Positions 33,787 to 40,317 of a stretch of DNA of 40,317 nucleotides are shown here, in pieces (the stretch's first letter is position 1; the number at the start of each line of letters is the position of its first letter). Location of the stretch: positions 1 to 40,317 of the forward strand of contig CADAYJ010000016.1 in assembly GCA_902792115.1 (NCBI GenBank), in the 5' to 3' direction. A model generated the notes under the pieces. That model was given only the letters and a program-made list of their open reading frames with translations. It did not search any database and was not told the DNA's origin. Source of the stretch: an uncultured Ruminococcus sp. (GTDB lineage: Bacteria > Bacillota > Clostridia > Oscillospirales > Acutalibacteraceae). The translations under genes and the position numbers were made by a program.

Positions 33787-35472
33787 TTAGTAGCCTTCTT
33801 CGTAATACTCGCCGCCGGCGTCTTCGCCGGAGCCGTCGTCATAGGACGGCTCCTGTGCGTCCTCCGCAGGAAGGTCATTCGGCTCGTTTATTATCTCCTC
33901 GGAAGACGAGCTTTCCTCCTGCGAGGAGCTTTCCTCCGTCTTGTCGTCCGGAGCTATCGGAGCAGCCGTCACGCCGGACGTGCGGATCGCCTCCAGGTTG
34001 TCGGCGTTCGGTCCGACAGCCGAGTACGAGCAGCAGGTGAAGAGAAGATCGGTAATGCCCATCTCGTTCACAAAATTGACGAGGTTCCTCTGGAAGTAAC
34101 GCATATCGACGACGTAGACCTCCTCGAAAGAGCCTGTGAGGAACGGTACAAAGGCGTCGCCGTAGCTGTCCTTTACGACGAGGCAGCGCCTGCCGTTCTT
34201 AACTCCCGTCGTGATCTTTACGCTGTATGCGTCGCCGCTGATAAACGTGCTGTAATATTCGCTGGTGACCTGAACGTCAACGAAGAGGTCGCCCTCGTAA
34301 ACGTAGTTGAAGGCGTAGTCGTAATACTCCGTCTTGTAGTCCTGCTTCTTCGGAACGTAGTAGATGAAGTCCTCCGGATCGGAGAGCAGATCCGCGTTAT
34401 TGCCGGAGAAGGTGTAGAGCGTGCCGACGTAGTCCGGCTTTGTAAGCCTTGTGTACTGCGAAAGCTCAAGGAACGGCACGCCTGCCGCCGAAGCGAACTC
34501 CTTTGCGGCGTAGTATGCGCCGAGGGACATCCAGTGATGATCCGTTCTGGTGTAGATCGTCTCCTTCTTGTGCGAAAGCAGCGCCGGGCAGACATTGATG
34601 CCCGTCACGTTGTGCAGCTTGGAGTTCATATCTACGATATCGTCCTCCTGGCTCGCGTTGTAGTCGGAGAAATTCTCAGGCGTATAGAACTCGCTGGCAG
34701 TCGGAGCAACGAGAGAATAAACGCGAACGCCCGGGAGGTCGGAAGCGTAATTGTTGACAGCGTTGACGTAAGCGTCGCCGGAGCCGCCGCCGTACATAGA
34801 CATAGCTCTGTAATGACCGTCCTGATAAACGACGATAACGCCGTTTGCGTAGACGCCCTCTGCGATCTCCTCGCCCTTCACCTGCTTTTCGGTGTCGGTA
34901 TCCGTTTGGGAATCGGAGTCGCTCGAAATACTCTTGCCGTAATTCTTCTCGCTCGAAGCGGCGCCCGACGAAGCGGCAGCCGAGGAAGCGCCCTCCTTGT
35001 CGCCGTCCTTCGGCTTCGGGTTTACGACCTCCATCGTACCGGAGACCTGAACGTCGTTGTACTTAATGCCGAAAATGCTGTTGAAGTAGCTTGCCGCCTG
35101 CTTCAGCGTATCGCGGAAGGGTACGGTGTCGTCAAAATAATTTGCGACGTCGGCTGTGTACTGTCCGCTCCAGTAGTCGTTCCATGAAAATTCGGGGAAC
35201 GTCGCGAGGTTTCTTTTCTCTATATTTGACACGGTAGAGCGCGGAAGCAAATCGGCAAATACGAGCAGCGCGATATACATCGGCACTATCACCGTGAGGG
35301 AAGCAAGCCTTGCCCAGAAGCGCTTGTCGCTCTTCCGGCGGTTGATGTTGACCTCTTCCTTTTCAGCCGGCATACCGTACGTACCTTTACTGTAAGGAGC
35401 GCCCTTTACCGCGTTGAAAACAGCCGTCTTCTGTTCGCGCCTCGGGCTGCCGTATCTTTTTTTATTATTCAT
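33787..35472 (-). CDS. AlgX/DHHW-family membrane-anchored protein (DltD-like role)
   Basis: 561 aa; AAGGGAG precedes the ATG at 35472. A basic cytoplasmic N-terminus of about 55 residues is followed by one helix (about 55-75), so the main part is outside. Features of the AlgX/AlgJ/DHHW family are EKRNLATFPEFSW, the YFDDTVPFRDTLKQAASYF region, the TDHHWMSLGAYYAAKEFA motif (Asp and His of the active site), and a candidate serine in VVKDSYGDAFVPFL. Residues about 165-195 form a Ser/Asp-rich insertion, and the last 60 residues are a very acidic Ser/Glu/Asp tail. Such proteins work with MBOAT acyltransferases on extracellular polymers, as AlgX does for alginate acetylation. It lies 18 nt after the MBOAT gene and 15 nt before the FkbH gene. 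Confidence 0.88.
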   Translation of the reverse strand: MNNKKRYGSPRREQKTAVFNAVKGAPYSKGTYGMPAEKEEVNINRRKSDKRFWARLASLTVIVPMYIALLVFADLLPRSTVSNIEKRNLATFPEFSWNDYWSGQYTADVANYFDDTVPFRDTLKQAASYFNSIFGIKYNDVQVSGTMEVVNPKPKDGDKEGASSAAASSGAASSEKNYGKSISSDSDSQTDTDTEKQVKGEEIAEGVYANGVIVVYQDGHYRAMSMYGGGSGDAYVNAVNNYASDLPGVRVYSLVAPTASEFYTPENFSDYNASQEDDIVDMNSKLHNVTGINVCPALLSHKKETIYTRTDHHWMSLGAYYAAKEFASAAGVPFLELSQYTRLTKPDYVGTLYTFSGNNADLLSDPEDFIYYVPKKQDYKTEYYDYAFNYVYEGDLFVDVQVTSEYYSTFISGDAYSVKITTGVKNGRRCLVVKDSYGDAFVPFLTGSFEEVYVVDMRYFQRNLVNFVNEMGITDLLFTCCSYSAVGPNADNLEAIRTSGVTAAPIAPDDKTEESSSQEESSSSEEIINEPNDLPAEDAQEPSYDDGSGEDAGGEYYEEGY

Positions 35473-35490
35473 AGCATCGTTCTCCCTTCT

Positions 35491-36894
35491 TTAGAATCTG
35501 AAATAGAGGAACGGGTTGCTTGTCGCGTCAACAAGCAGCAGTGAGCTTATTACGAGGAGCGAAATGCAGTAAGCGACCTTCAGCGCCTGCCCGACGGCGA
35601 TCGTGCGCGTCGAGCGGTCCGAGAGCTTGTTGACGAGCTTGCTCACAGGGAAGCAGGCAAGAACAGCCACGCCGATAAGGAAGCAGTTGTTGATGAGCGA
35701 CGTCGCGGAGATCGTGTCGGTGAGCGCGTTGCCGTTGAGACCGACGAGATTCTTGAAGAAATTGCCAAGCTGCGTAAAGTCCTCGAAGTAGAAGATACCG
35801 AAGCCGACAATGATAACGATCTTGCTGTAAATATGCGTAATGACGGCAGGTATCGCCTTCATTCGCTTTTTGCCCATGAGCTGCTCCAGGAATATGAATA
35901 TTCCGAAGTACAGTCCCCAGATGATATAGTTCCACGAAGCGCCGTGCCACATACCGGTGCAGAACCAGACAATGAAAAGGTTGATGTGAGCGTGGATCTT
36001 TCCGCCGATCGGAACGTAGAGCAGGTAGTCGCGGAAGAAGGAGCCGAGCGAGATGTGCCAGCGCTGCCAGAATTCCGCGATATTGCGGCAGATAAACGGA
36101 TACTTGAAGTTTTCGTCGAAGTGGAAGCCGAAGATCCTGCCGAGACCGATCGCCATATCGGAGTATCCGCTGAAATCAAAGTAGACGTACATCGCGTACA
36201 CGATAACGGTGTACCACGTCGCGAAGACGGAAAGCCCCGAGATATCGCCGCCGAAGAAGCTCTCCACGATCGTCCAGAGGTTATTCGCAAGAATGACCTT
36301 CTTCGCAAGACCGATCATAAAGCGGCACGAGCCCTCCGCGAGATCCGTAACGGTAGTTTTGCGGTTGTCGATCTCCTTCTCGACTACGCTGTATCGGACG
36401 ATAGGTCCGGCGATGAGCTGCGGGAAGAGCGAAACGAAGAGAAGGAAGCGGAAGTAATTCTTCTGCACCTTGACCTTGCCCCAGTAGCAGTCGATCACAT
36501 ACGAGAGGATCTGGAAGGTGTAGAAGCTGATGCCGATCGGGAGCGTGATCTTCGGCACGGGAAGGCTTACGAAGGGGATCGCGTTCAGATTCTCAACGAT
36601 AAATCCCATATACTTGAAGATCACAAGCATACCGAGGCTGAACGTGAGCGATCCGCCGAGCGCGAGCTTTCCCATCTTGTCCTCGCGGTGCTTGTCGATC
36701 GCAAGCCCCAGCAGCCAGTTGACTATCGTGCTCAGTATCAGCAAAAATACAACCGTCGGCTCGCCCCAAGCGTAGAAGACGAGTGAGAAGACGATCAGAA
36801 CGGCGTTCTTGTACTTAACATTCTTGTTCAGGAAGTAAAACAGCAAGCACGCCGGCAGGAAGATGTACAGAAAAAACAGATCTGCAAATACCAT
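35491..36894 (-). CDS. MBOAT-family membrane O-acyltransferase (AlgI/DltB type)
   Basis: 467 aa with about eleven transmembrane helices; GAAGGGA precedes the ATG. The family core is complete: LIAGPIVRYSVVEKEI, YVYFDFSGYSDMAIGLGRIFGF, CRNIAEFWQRWHISLGSFFRDYLLY, PIGG, and the catalytic His in FCTGMWHGASWNYIIWG. Such enzymes move an acyl group across the membrane from a cytoplasmic donor to an extracellular acceptor. Acetyl-CoA is the donor for AlgI relatives and D-alanyl-DltC for DltB. The ACP and FkbH genes in this operon suggest a carrier-bound donor, as for DltB. It is the first gene of the operon, behind a strong promoter. Confidence 0.95.
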   Translation of the reverse strand: MVFADLFFLYIFLPACLLFYFLNKNVKYKNAVLIVFSLVFYAWGEPTVVFLLILSTIVNWLLGLAIDKHREDKMGKLALGGSLTFSLGMLVIFKYMGFIVENLNAIPFVSLPVPKITLPIGISFYTFQILSYVIDCYWGKVKVQKNYFRFLLFVSLFPQLIAGPIVRYSVVEKEIDNRKTTVTDLAEGSCRFMIGLAKKVILANNLWTIVESFFGGDISGLSVFATWYTVIVYAMYVYFDFSGYSDMAIGLGRIFGFHFDENFKYPFICRNIAEFWQRWHISLGSFFRDYLLYVPIGGKIHAHINLFIVWFCTGMWHGASWNYIIWGLYFGIFIFLEQLMGKKRMKAIPAVITHIYSKIVIIVGFGIFYFEDFTQLGNFFKNLVGLNGNALTDTISATSLINNCFLIGVAVLACFPVSKLVNKLSDRSTRTIAVGQALKVAYCISLLVISSLLLVDATSNPFLYFRF

Positions 36895-36989
36895 ATGTTC
36901 CCTTCTCTCATTTTTCTTTCTTCTTTAAAACCTATATACATAAAGCCTTTGCAAAAAACGATTTGATATACAATAGATAGGCACACTTT

Positions 36990-37018
36990 ATTATAATACA
37001 GGATCTTCCAAAAAGCAA
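36990..37018 (-). promoter_or_regulatory. Promoter of the MBOAT-AlgX-FkbH-ACP operon
   Basis: On the minus strand TTGCTT (37018-37013) and TATAAT (36995-36990) are 17 nt apart. The leader is about 90 nt. The gap 36895-37290 is divergent, and this promoter and the one at 37162 point away from each other. Confidence 0.65.
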
Positions 37019-37161
37019 CAAAAATGATACAATTTTGCAAGAAAAATTACGAACGCTTTTCCTGAACTTTTAGTGCGGATTGCCGCAAACAGAAAAGCTC
37101 TTTTATTTTTCGGGAAAGGAAACGCCGTTTCTTCTTTCCGGTCAAAAAAATTAACAAAATA

Positions 37162-37191
37162 TTGATATTAGTCACGCATTTATGGTACAAT
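37162..37191 (+). promoter_or_regulatory. Promoter of the permease-kinase fusion gene
   Basis: TTGATA (37162-37167) and TACAAT (37186-37191) are 18 nt apart. Transcription should start at about 37198, just before the first stem of the structured leader. Confidence 0.6.
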
Positions 37192-37197
37192 AATATC

Positions 37198-37290
37198 AAC
37201 AGAGACACAGGATCCGCACCGATTTGCGGAGCAATCACCCGATCAGTCCGGTGTCTCCCTTGATCCTAATAATGTCGGGAGAGTCGAGCC
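37198..37290 (+). promoter_or_regulatory. Structured leader with mutually exclusive stems, candidate riboswitch
   Basis: GAGACAC (37202-37208) pairs with GTGTCTC (37251-37257), enclosing a 6-bp hairpin TCCGCA/TGCGGA (37213-37218, 37225-37230) and a weak second hairpin around 37237-37252. The overlapping string TCTCCC (37254-37259) can instead pair with GGGAGA (37277-37282), which is the ribosome binding site of the GTG start at 37291. The two states cannot coexist, which is the layout of a translational switch. I do not recognise a known riboswitch or T-box class. Confidence 0.5.
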
Positions 37291-40080
37291 GTGAAAAGAA
37301 CAGATGGAAGATCGACACAAAAGAATAAACTGACCGCTCTTGACGCATGGGCGATCGCCTTCGGCTGCATGGTCGGGTGGGGAGTTTTCGTTATGCCGGG
37401 AACTACGTTCCTTCCCGTTGCCGGTCCTGCCGGCTCCGTTATCGCAATGCTCATCGGAACGGTCATAATGCTGATAATCGGCTGCAACTTCGCGTTTCTG
37501 ATGAAGCGAAGCCCCGGACCGGGAGGTATATATACATATACGAAGGAGGCGTTCGGGCAGGATCACGCTTTCCTCAGCTCGTGGTTCCTCTGCCTGTCGT
37601 ACCTTACGATCGTCTTTCTCAACGGCACGGCGCTTTTTATCGTGCTGAGAACGATCTTCGGAGACATGATCCAGACGGGTTACAGCTACACCGTTGCCGG
37701 AAACAGCATCTACCTCGGTGAGATCATCATCTCCGCAGCAGCGCTTGCCGGAGTGGGGCTTCTCTGCATTTCCGGTAAGACGCTTATACGTATCCTTCAT
37801 ACGATCTTCTCCATCGTGCTTATCCTCGGCATACTTACGCTTGGCGTGATCTGCGTTCCGAAGGCCGTGGAGAGCGGCGCGTTTTTCGACTTCGCTCCTA
37901 AAGGCGAACACATAGTATACGGCATTTTCAGCATCGTATTCCTTGCGCCGTGGGCGTTCGTCGGCTTTGATGTTATCTGCTTTGATACAGCCAATTTCAA
38001 ATTCGAAATCTCAAAGTCGAAGCATATCATCGTTATCTCGATCATTCTCGCCGGAATCGCATACGGCACGATGGCAGTCGTCGGCGCGTCCTGTGTGCCG
38101 GACGGCTACAAAAGCTGGGCGGAGTATATCCCGAACATCAAAAGCCTCTCGTCGATCGAGGCCGTTCCGACCTTTTACGCGGCGCAGACGATGCTCGGAA
38201 AGCCCGGTCTAATCATTGCAGGCGTAACGGCGCTCACGGCCGTTTTGACAGGCATCATCGGCGGATACCGCGGAACGATCCGCGTCCTTTCCGCGATGGC
38301 GGAGGATAAGATCCTCTCAAAGATGTTCACAAAGACGACGTACAGCATACTCTTCGTCATGATCTTCTCGATCATGCTGGCGCTTCTCGGAAGGAACACG
38401 CTCGGCTGGTTCGTCGATCTTACGTCGTTCGGCGCGATCGTCGGCTTCGGCTACACGTCCGCAGCGGCGTACAAGATCGCAAAAAAGGAGAGCAACGCAA
38501 ACATCAGGCTCACGGGCTTTTTCGGCACGCTCATCTCCGTCCTCTTCATCATCGTGCAGCTCGTTCCGCACCTTACCGCAATGGAGGCGATGGGCAGCGC
38601 GGCGTTTCTGCTGCTTTCGGTGTGGTGTCTGCTCGGCTACGTCTTCTACTGGCGGACGATCACGCACGACACCTTCACGGAGTACAGCGGCATATCTACG
38701 CTCGGCGTCGTATTGTTTGCGCTCCTGCTTTATTCCGTATTCATGTGGCTTGCAAAGCTGGTGGCGTCGAGAAGGACTCTCGAGGACGTACACACTGCCG
38801 TCGTTTTCGGCGGCGTGACGCTTATAATCATTGTATTTATCGGACTCTCCGTCATGCTGTATATACAGAATCTCGTTCGTATCAAGCACGAATCCGCCGA
38901 GCGCGAAAGGATCCGTGAGATGGAGCGCAGCAACGCAAAGAGCCAGTTCCTTTTCAATATGTCTCACGATATCAGAACACCGATGAACGCGATCATCGGG
39001 TACACGAACCTCGCGCTTAAGGAGCCGTCAAGCGAGCAGCTTCACGACTACATCATCAAGATCAATTCCTCCGGCCGGCACCTGCTCAACCTTATCAACG
39101 ATATCCTTGAGATGAGCCAGATCGAAAACGGCAAGATAGAGATCGAATGTATCCCTGCCGATATCAGAACGGTATTCGACGAGATATACGAGATGATGGA
39201 TGAGCAGATGAAGCAGAAGCGCATAGACTTCACCGTCAGCAATTCCGACGTCACGGACTGCTTCGTATACTGTGACGTCAAAAACTTCAACCGCGTTGTG
39301 CTCAACCTTCTGAGCAACGCATATAAATTCACGCCGGAGGGCGGCAGCATCTCCGCCTCTGTCTCCCAGAAGGGCAGAGACGACGACGGGCGCGGCATCT
39401 ATGAGATAAGCATCAAGGACAGCGGCATAGGAATGTCGGAGGAATTCGTCTCAAAGATGTTCAGCCCGTTTGAGCGCGAGCGCACCTCGACCGTCAGCGG
39501 CATCGAGGGAACCGGTCTCGGGCTGTCGATAATGAAGAGCATAGTAGACCTCATGGACGGCAAGATAGACGTAAAGACGGCGCCCGGCAAGGGAACGGAA
39601 ATGATAATCACGATCGCGTTTGAATTGGCGCAGGAATCCGATCTTCCGAAGAACGAGCCGGCAGAGGAAAAGGAGGAAGAAGCATCGGTCGATTTCACGA
39701 AGATGCGCCTTCTTCTCGTCGAGGACAACGCGATAAACATGGAGATCGCGAAGATGATCCTGAAGCAGTCGGGCTTTACAGTCGAGACGGCGGAAAACGG
39801 GCAGATTGCGCTCGACAAGGTATCAGCCTCGCAGCCGGGATATTACGACGCCGTTCTTATGGACGTGCAGATGCCGGTGATGGACGGCTACACGGCGGCA
39901 AAGAGGATCCGCGCGCTCGACAACGAGCAGCTCGCTCAGACGCCGATCGTCGCAATGACGGCGAACGCCTTCAAGGAGGACGAGGAAGCGGCGCTGAACG
40001 CCGGTATGCAGGCTCACATTGCAAAGCCGATAGACGTGCCGATACTATTAAAAACACTCACAAGGATACTCTCGAAGTGA
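37291..40080 (+). CDS. Amino acid permease fused to a hybrid histidine kinase with receiver domain
   Basis: 929 aa; start GTG at 37291, 7 nt after GGGAGAG. Residues about 12-450 are an APC-superfamily transporter (ALDAWAIAFGCMVGWGVFVMPG with the GxG-type helix 1 break, MKRSPGPGGIYTYTKEAFG, WAFVGFDVICFDTANFKF). About two further helices (residues 470-540) lead to a short coiled coil. HisKA has the phosphorylated His559 in FNMSHDIRTPMNAIIGY. HATPase_c has the N box NRVVLNLLSNAYKF (about 674), DSGIGM and GTGLGLSI. After a Glu-rich linker, a receiver domain (about 804-925) has Asp858 in VLMDVQMPVMDGY and a C-terminal IAKPID. The protein probably senses an external amino acid through the transporter part, as CbrA does with an SSS-family transporter. 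No separate response regulator is in the window. The domains are firm; ligand and output are unknown. Confidence 0.93.
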   Translation: MKRTDGRSTQKNKLTALDAWAIAFGCMVGWGVFVMPGTTFLPVAGPAGSVIAMLIGTVIMLIIGCNFAFLMKRSPGPGGIYTYTKEAFGQDHAFLSSWFLCLSYLTIVFLNGTALFIVLRTIFGDMIQTGYSYTVAGNSIYLGEIIISAAALAGVGLLCISGKTLIRILHTIFSIVLILGILTLGVICVPKAVESGAFFDFAPKGEHIVYGIFSIVFLAPWAFVGFDVICFDTANFKFEISKSKHIIVISIILAGIAYGTMAVVGASCVPDGYKSWAEYIPNIKSLSSIEAVPTFYAAQTMLGKPGLIIAGVTALTAVLTGIIGGYRGTIRVLSAMAEDKILSKMFTKTTYSILFVMIFSIMLALLGRNTLGWFVDLTSFGAIVGFGYTSAAAYKIAKKESNANIRLTGFFGTLISVLFIIVQLVPHLTAMEAMGSAAFLLLSVWCLLGYVFYWRTITHDTFTEYSGISTLGVVLFALLLYSVFMWLAKLVASRRTLEDVHTAVVFGGVTLIIIVFIGLSVMLYIQNLVRIKHESAERERIREMERSNAKSQFLFNMSHDIRTPMNAIIGYTNLALKEPSSEQLHDYIIKINSSGRHLLNLINDILEMSQIENGKIEIECIPADIRTVFDEIYEMMDEQMKQKRIDFTVSNSDVTDCFVYCDVKNFNRVVLNLLSNAYKFTPEGGSISASVSQKGRDDDGRGIYEISIKDSGIGMSEEFVSKMFSPFERERTSTVSGIEGTGLGLSIMKSIVDLMDGKIDVKTAPGKGTEMIITIAFELAQESDLPKNEPAEEKEEEASVDFTKMRLLLVEDNAINMEIAKMILKQSGFTVETAENGQIALDKVSASQPGYYDAVLMDVQMPVMDGYTAAKRIRALDNEQLAQTPIVAMTANAFKEDEEAALNAGMQAHIAKPIDVPILLKTLTRILSK

Positions 40081-40096
40081 TACAAAAAACCAAAAG

Positions 40097-40131
40097 GCTG
40101 CGCAGGACGGGCGATCCTCCGCAGCTTTTTT
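40097..40131 (+). terminator. Intrinsic terminator of the permease-kinase gene
   Basis: GCTGCG (40097-40102) pairs with CGCAGC (40120-40125), with an inner AGGA/TCCT, and runs into six T (40126-40131). It lies 17 nt past the stop codon. Confidence 0.88.
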
Positions 40132-40145
40132 GCCGCCTTGGAGCG

Positions 40146-40317
40146 GCTTATTGAGAATACTTTTTGCCGCCTTGGAGCGGCGGAAAGCAGCTTTTCAGAG
40201 ATCTGCCGCTCAGGGGCATTTCTGCCAAAATGCCCCTCTTCCAAAAACAGTCCACCGGACTGTTTTTGAAATTCACCCCTAAAAGGGCTTGGCGTCTATG
40301 CCTCCGGCGGCCAGCTT
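40146..40317 (-). repeat. Dispersed multi-hairpin element, copy B (cut by the window end)
   Basis: The reverse complement of this stretch matches copy A (23606-23759) from AAGCTGGCCGCC to TCAATAAGC. In place of the short CCAAAA/TTTTGG stem it has a 12-bp stem CAAAAACAGTCC/GGACTGTTTTTG. The unit TGCCGCCTTGGAGCGGC is present twice near its edge (from 40131 and from 40164). The window ends in CCAGCTT, the first half of the palindrome that borders copy A, so the element continues beyond. Confidence 0.8.

Noticed and set aside
33241-35187. 648-codon plus-strand open frame opposite the FkbH and AlgX genes
   Set aside because: It spans two real genes and their junction on the other strand, has no ribosome binding site and shows no domain.
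37198-37290. T-box or known amino acid riboswitch
   Set aside because: No T-box sequence (AGGGTGGNACCGCG type) and no glutamine, lysine or glycine riboswitch core is visible, so only a generic switch is proposed.
40146-40317. Element copies as CRISPR or integron-type arrays
   Set aside because: Only two inverted copies are present, with no regular spacers and no cas or integrase gene nearby.

Overview
The window looks like a chromosomal segment of an anaerobic Gram-positive gut or rumen bacterium of class Clostridia, most likely a Ruminococcus-type member of the Oscillospiraceae. The evidence is type I dockerins on two secreted proteins, a surface protein that joins a starch-binding-like module to a cohesin-like domain, pyruvate phosphate dikinase, the Firmicutes gene order prs-pth-mfd followed by a secretion lipoprotein, strong AGGAGG ribosome binding sites, and TTGACA/TATAAT promoters in AT-rich gaps. 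The species cannot be named from this sequence alone. I see no tRNA, rRNA, CRISPR array, transposase or phage gene.

Layout. 1-1600: secreted leucine-rich-repeat protein with an acidic repeat linker and a C-terminal dockerin. 1608-5437 (minus): murF, an O-acetylhomoserine sulfhydrylase (metY), and a membrane protein resembling M50 proteases but without the catalytic motif. 5639-6727 (minus): double zinc-ribbon protein with a Q/N-rich repeat tail. 7163-8278 (minus): orphan sugar-ABC ATPase. 8446-10726 (minus): ychF, a small membrane protein, rsuA. 11028-11232: promoter, long irregular RNA hairpin and terminator, probably a small RNA. 11284-12672: secreted WG-repeat protein with a dockerin. 12800-15427 (minus): ppdK. 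15923-23302 (plus): prs, pth, mfd, a PrsA-like lipoprotein and a surface protein. 23303-23805: repeat-rich gap. 23806-24846 (minus): ilvC. 25079-27455 (minus): polar amino acid ABC transporter. 27686-29085 (minus): starch-binding/cohesin surface protein broken by a 4-nt deletion in a tandem repeat. 29329-31531 (minus): galE and an unknown membrane-anchored protein. 31717-36894 (minus): a four-gene Dlt-like operon (MBOAT, AlgX/DHHW protein, FkbH-like enzyme, acyl carrier protein). 37291-40080 (plus): amino acid permease fused to a hybrid histidine kinase, behind a leader with mutually exclusive stems. 40146-40317: an inverted second copy of the multi-hairpin element at 23589-23759.

Themes. First, the cell surface: two dockerin proteins and one cohesin-like protein suggest a cellulosome- or amylosome-like system, although the two dockerins carry different recognition residues. 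Second, the FkbH-ACP-MBOAT-AlgX operon has the logic of teichoic acid D-alanylation (carrier loading, membrane transfer, extracellular acceptor) with the DltA ligase replaced by a glyceryl-ACP-type enzyme. I infer an undescribed system that puts glyceryl or a similar acyl group on a surface polymer. Third, RNA-level control: a candidate sRNA at 11062-11232 and a candidate riboswitch at 37198-37290 both start within a few bases of a good promoter's expected start point.
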